The notes under the pieces are model-generated. The model was not told the DNA's origin, searched no databases, and worked only from the letters and a program-made list of their open reading frames with translations. Shown one piece after another: positions 14,829-15,838 of a DNA stretch of 15,838 nt. Source of the DNA: Chloroflexota bacterium. GTDB lineage: Bacteria > Chloroflexota > Anaerolineae > UBA4142. The translations under genes and the position numbers were made by a program. The stretch spans positions 1-15,838 of the forward strand of contig JACQGS010000103.1 in NCBI GenBank assembly GCA_016199405.1. Direction: 5' to 3'. Within the stretch, counting starts at the first letter, position 1; each line of letters starts with the position of its first letter.

Positions 14829-15376
14829 CGCGCCTTCTTTTGCCGGCGTCGAGTCAGCCCCACGCGTTGCAAACCGACGATGGATTTGCCATCCATGATT
14901 TCGCCGCGCGCGACCATTTGCAGGGCTTGGCGCAAAGGCACCCATTCGGCGCGAATCACTTCGTCTTCATCCGGATGCGTGTGCGCGGCAACGAGTTGGC
15001 GGGCGGCATAGAGGTACATTTTTTCGGTGCAAAAGCCGGGGCTGGAATAAAACATTCCCAACGATTTCCACTTTTTGGCGTGATAGCCGGTTTCTTCTTC
15101 CAATTCGCGCGCGGCGCACGCGGCGGGGTCTTCGCCGGTTTCCAGCGTGCCCGCCGGAATCTCCAGCATCTCGGTTTGCGCGCCGGAGCGAAACTGCCGC
15201 ACCATCAAGACGCGATTGCGCGCATCCAGCGCGACCATCGCGACCGCGCCGCGATGCTCGACCACTTCGCGCACGACCACGCGCTTGCGCCCGTCGTCAA
15301 TCTCGACGTGATCGAGACGGAGGTTTACGATCTTGCCGCGGTACGGATATTCGCTGGAGAGAATTTTTTCACTCAT
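14825..15376 (-). CDS. Nudix hydrolase, ADP-ribose pyrophosphatase type
   Basis: A 183-residue cytoplasmic pyrophosphohydrolase. The Nudix box is complete at residues 76-98: G76, x5, E82, x7, then RELEEETGY (90-98), fully matching GX5EX7REUXEEXGU. Pro113 lies 15 residues after the box (FYSSPGF), a position diagnostic for the ADP-ribose pyrophosphatase subfamily. Upstream strands include VREVVEHRGAVAMVALD and the conserved VRQFRSGAQTEMLEIPAGTLE. It therefore probably cleaves ADP-ribose or a related nucleoside diphosphate sugar. The ATG follows directly after the TAA of the LysM gene (TAAATG) and has no Shine-Dalgarno, so it is probably translated by termination-reinitiation. It overlaps the acetyltransferase start by 4 bases. 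Confidence 0.93.
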   Translation of the reverse strand: MSEKILSSEYPYRGKIVNLRLDHVEIDDGRKRVVVREVVEHRGAVAMVALDARNRVLMVRQFRSGAQTEMLEIPAGTLETGEDPAACAARELEEETGYHAKKWKSLGMFYSSPGFCTEKMYLYAARQLVAAHTHPDEDEVIRAEWVPLRQALQMVARGEIMDGKSIVGLQRVGLTRRRQKKAR

Positions 15377-15838
15377 TTATTTGGGGAGGACGAGAACTTG
15401 GCCGACGTAAATGAAATTCGAATTGCTGAGATTGTTGGCGATTTGCAGCGCGTAGGTCGTAGTGCTAAAGCGCACGGCAATCGAAAAAAGGGTGTCGCCC
15501 GATTTTACCGTGTAGCTGTTGGGATTTGAAGTCGTTGGTGTGGTTGAGGTTGAAGGACTGGGCGCGCCGCCCGGAATTCGCAAGACCATTCCCGGTGTGA
15601 GCACGTTGAAATTGATGCCGGGATTTACATTTTGCAACGCGACAACACTCACACCAAATTTTCGCGCTATCGCGTACAGCCAATCGCCGCGTTGGACGGT
15701 GTACGTGCTGGGCAATCCCGCGACCGGGGTTGGTCCGCTCGCGCCGGGCGTGATCGCCGGCGCGGGCGCATTTGCCGAAGGAATTTTCAGCACCTGACCC
15801 GGATAAATGAAATTCGCGTTGACGCCGGGGTTCGCCGC
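15377..15838 (-). CDS. LysM-repeat protein (N-terminus outside the window)
   Basis: The final 153 residues of a gene whose start lies beyond the right edge; the frame is open to the last base. Three LysM peptidoglycan/chitin-binding modules are visible: the tail of one (NPGVNANFIYPGQVLKIP, about 3-20), a complete one (YTVQRGDWLYAIARKFGVS to PGMVLRIPG) and a complete C-terminal one (YTVKSGDTLFSIAVRFSTTT to VGQVLVLPK). They are joined by Pro/Thr/Ser/Gly-rich linkers. Such proteins are usually exported and bind the cell wall or glycan surface, but the signal peptide and any catalytic domain would be outside this window. It is the first visible gene of the cluster continuing with the Nudix and GNAT genes. 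Confidence 0.92.
   Translation of the reverse strand, partial: AANPGVNANFIYPGQVLKIPSANAPAPAITPGASGPTPVAGLPSTYTVQRGDWLYAIARKFGVSVVALQNVNPGINFNVLTPGMVLRIPGGAPSPSTSTTPTTSNPNSYTVKSGDTLFSIAVRFSTTTYALQIANNLSNSNFIYVGQVLVLPK

Overview
The window looks like a bacterial chromosome fragment, most likely from an Anaerolineae-like member of the Chloroflexota. This is an inference from lipoprotein signal peptides followed by long Thr/Pro/Ala linkers, tandem LysM modules, degenerate heptamer repeats inside genes, and a dispersed repeat that reads as LVLSAVEG when translated. No rRNA, tRNA, CRISPR array, transposase or phage gene was seen. All but one of the genes lie on the minus strand.

Layout, left to right. 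At 1-38 there is the end of a dispersed repeat. At 123-983 (+) is an unrecognised lipoprotein with its own promoter; it converges on the minus-strand genes through a perfect bidirectional terminator at 983-1025. From 1035 to 13129 (-) runs a large oligopeptide/dipeptide (PepT/Dpp-Opp family) ABC import locus. In transcription order it is: SBP1 (13129-11462), SBP2 (11299-9587), a 54-aa membrane peptide, permeases B and C, ATPase D, a 59-aa membrane peptide, ATPase F, then SBP3 (4981-3197) and a second B/C permease pair ending at 1035. There is one ATPase pair for two permease pairs and three binding proteins. Promoters are visible before SBP1 (extended -10, apparently leaderless), SBP2 (TTGACA-17-TAACAT) and SBP3 (TTGACT-17-TACACT). 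Strong intercistronic hairpins follow SBP2 and SBP3, where they could keep binding-protein expression above that of the permeases.

Upstream of the transporter in transcription order (13155-14144, -) is an exported M28-family zinc aminopeptidase. It would release amino acids or peptides outside the membrane, which fits the import locus. Further right (14229-15838, -) a separate tight cluster encodes a 5'-truncated LysM protein, a Nudix hydrolase with ADP-ribose pyrophosphatase features, and a GNAT acetyltransferase. These three abut or overlap, and a stem plus T-tract terminator follows just before the M28 gene.

The core genes are ordinary. The points of interest are two overlooked small membrane proteins inside the transporter operon, repeat sequences that supply coding parts (a lipobox, a linker and a C-terminus with its stop codon), a leaderless start for SBP1, and the hairpins. 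Nothing here amounts to a clearly new biological system.
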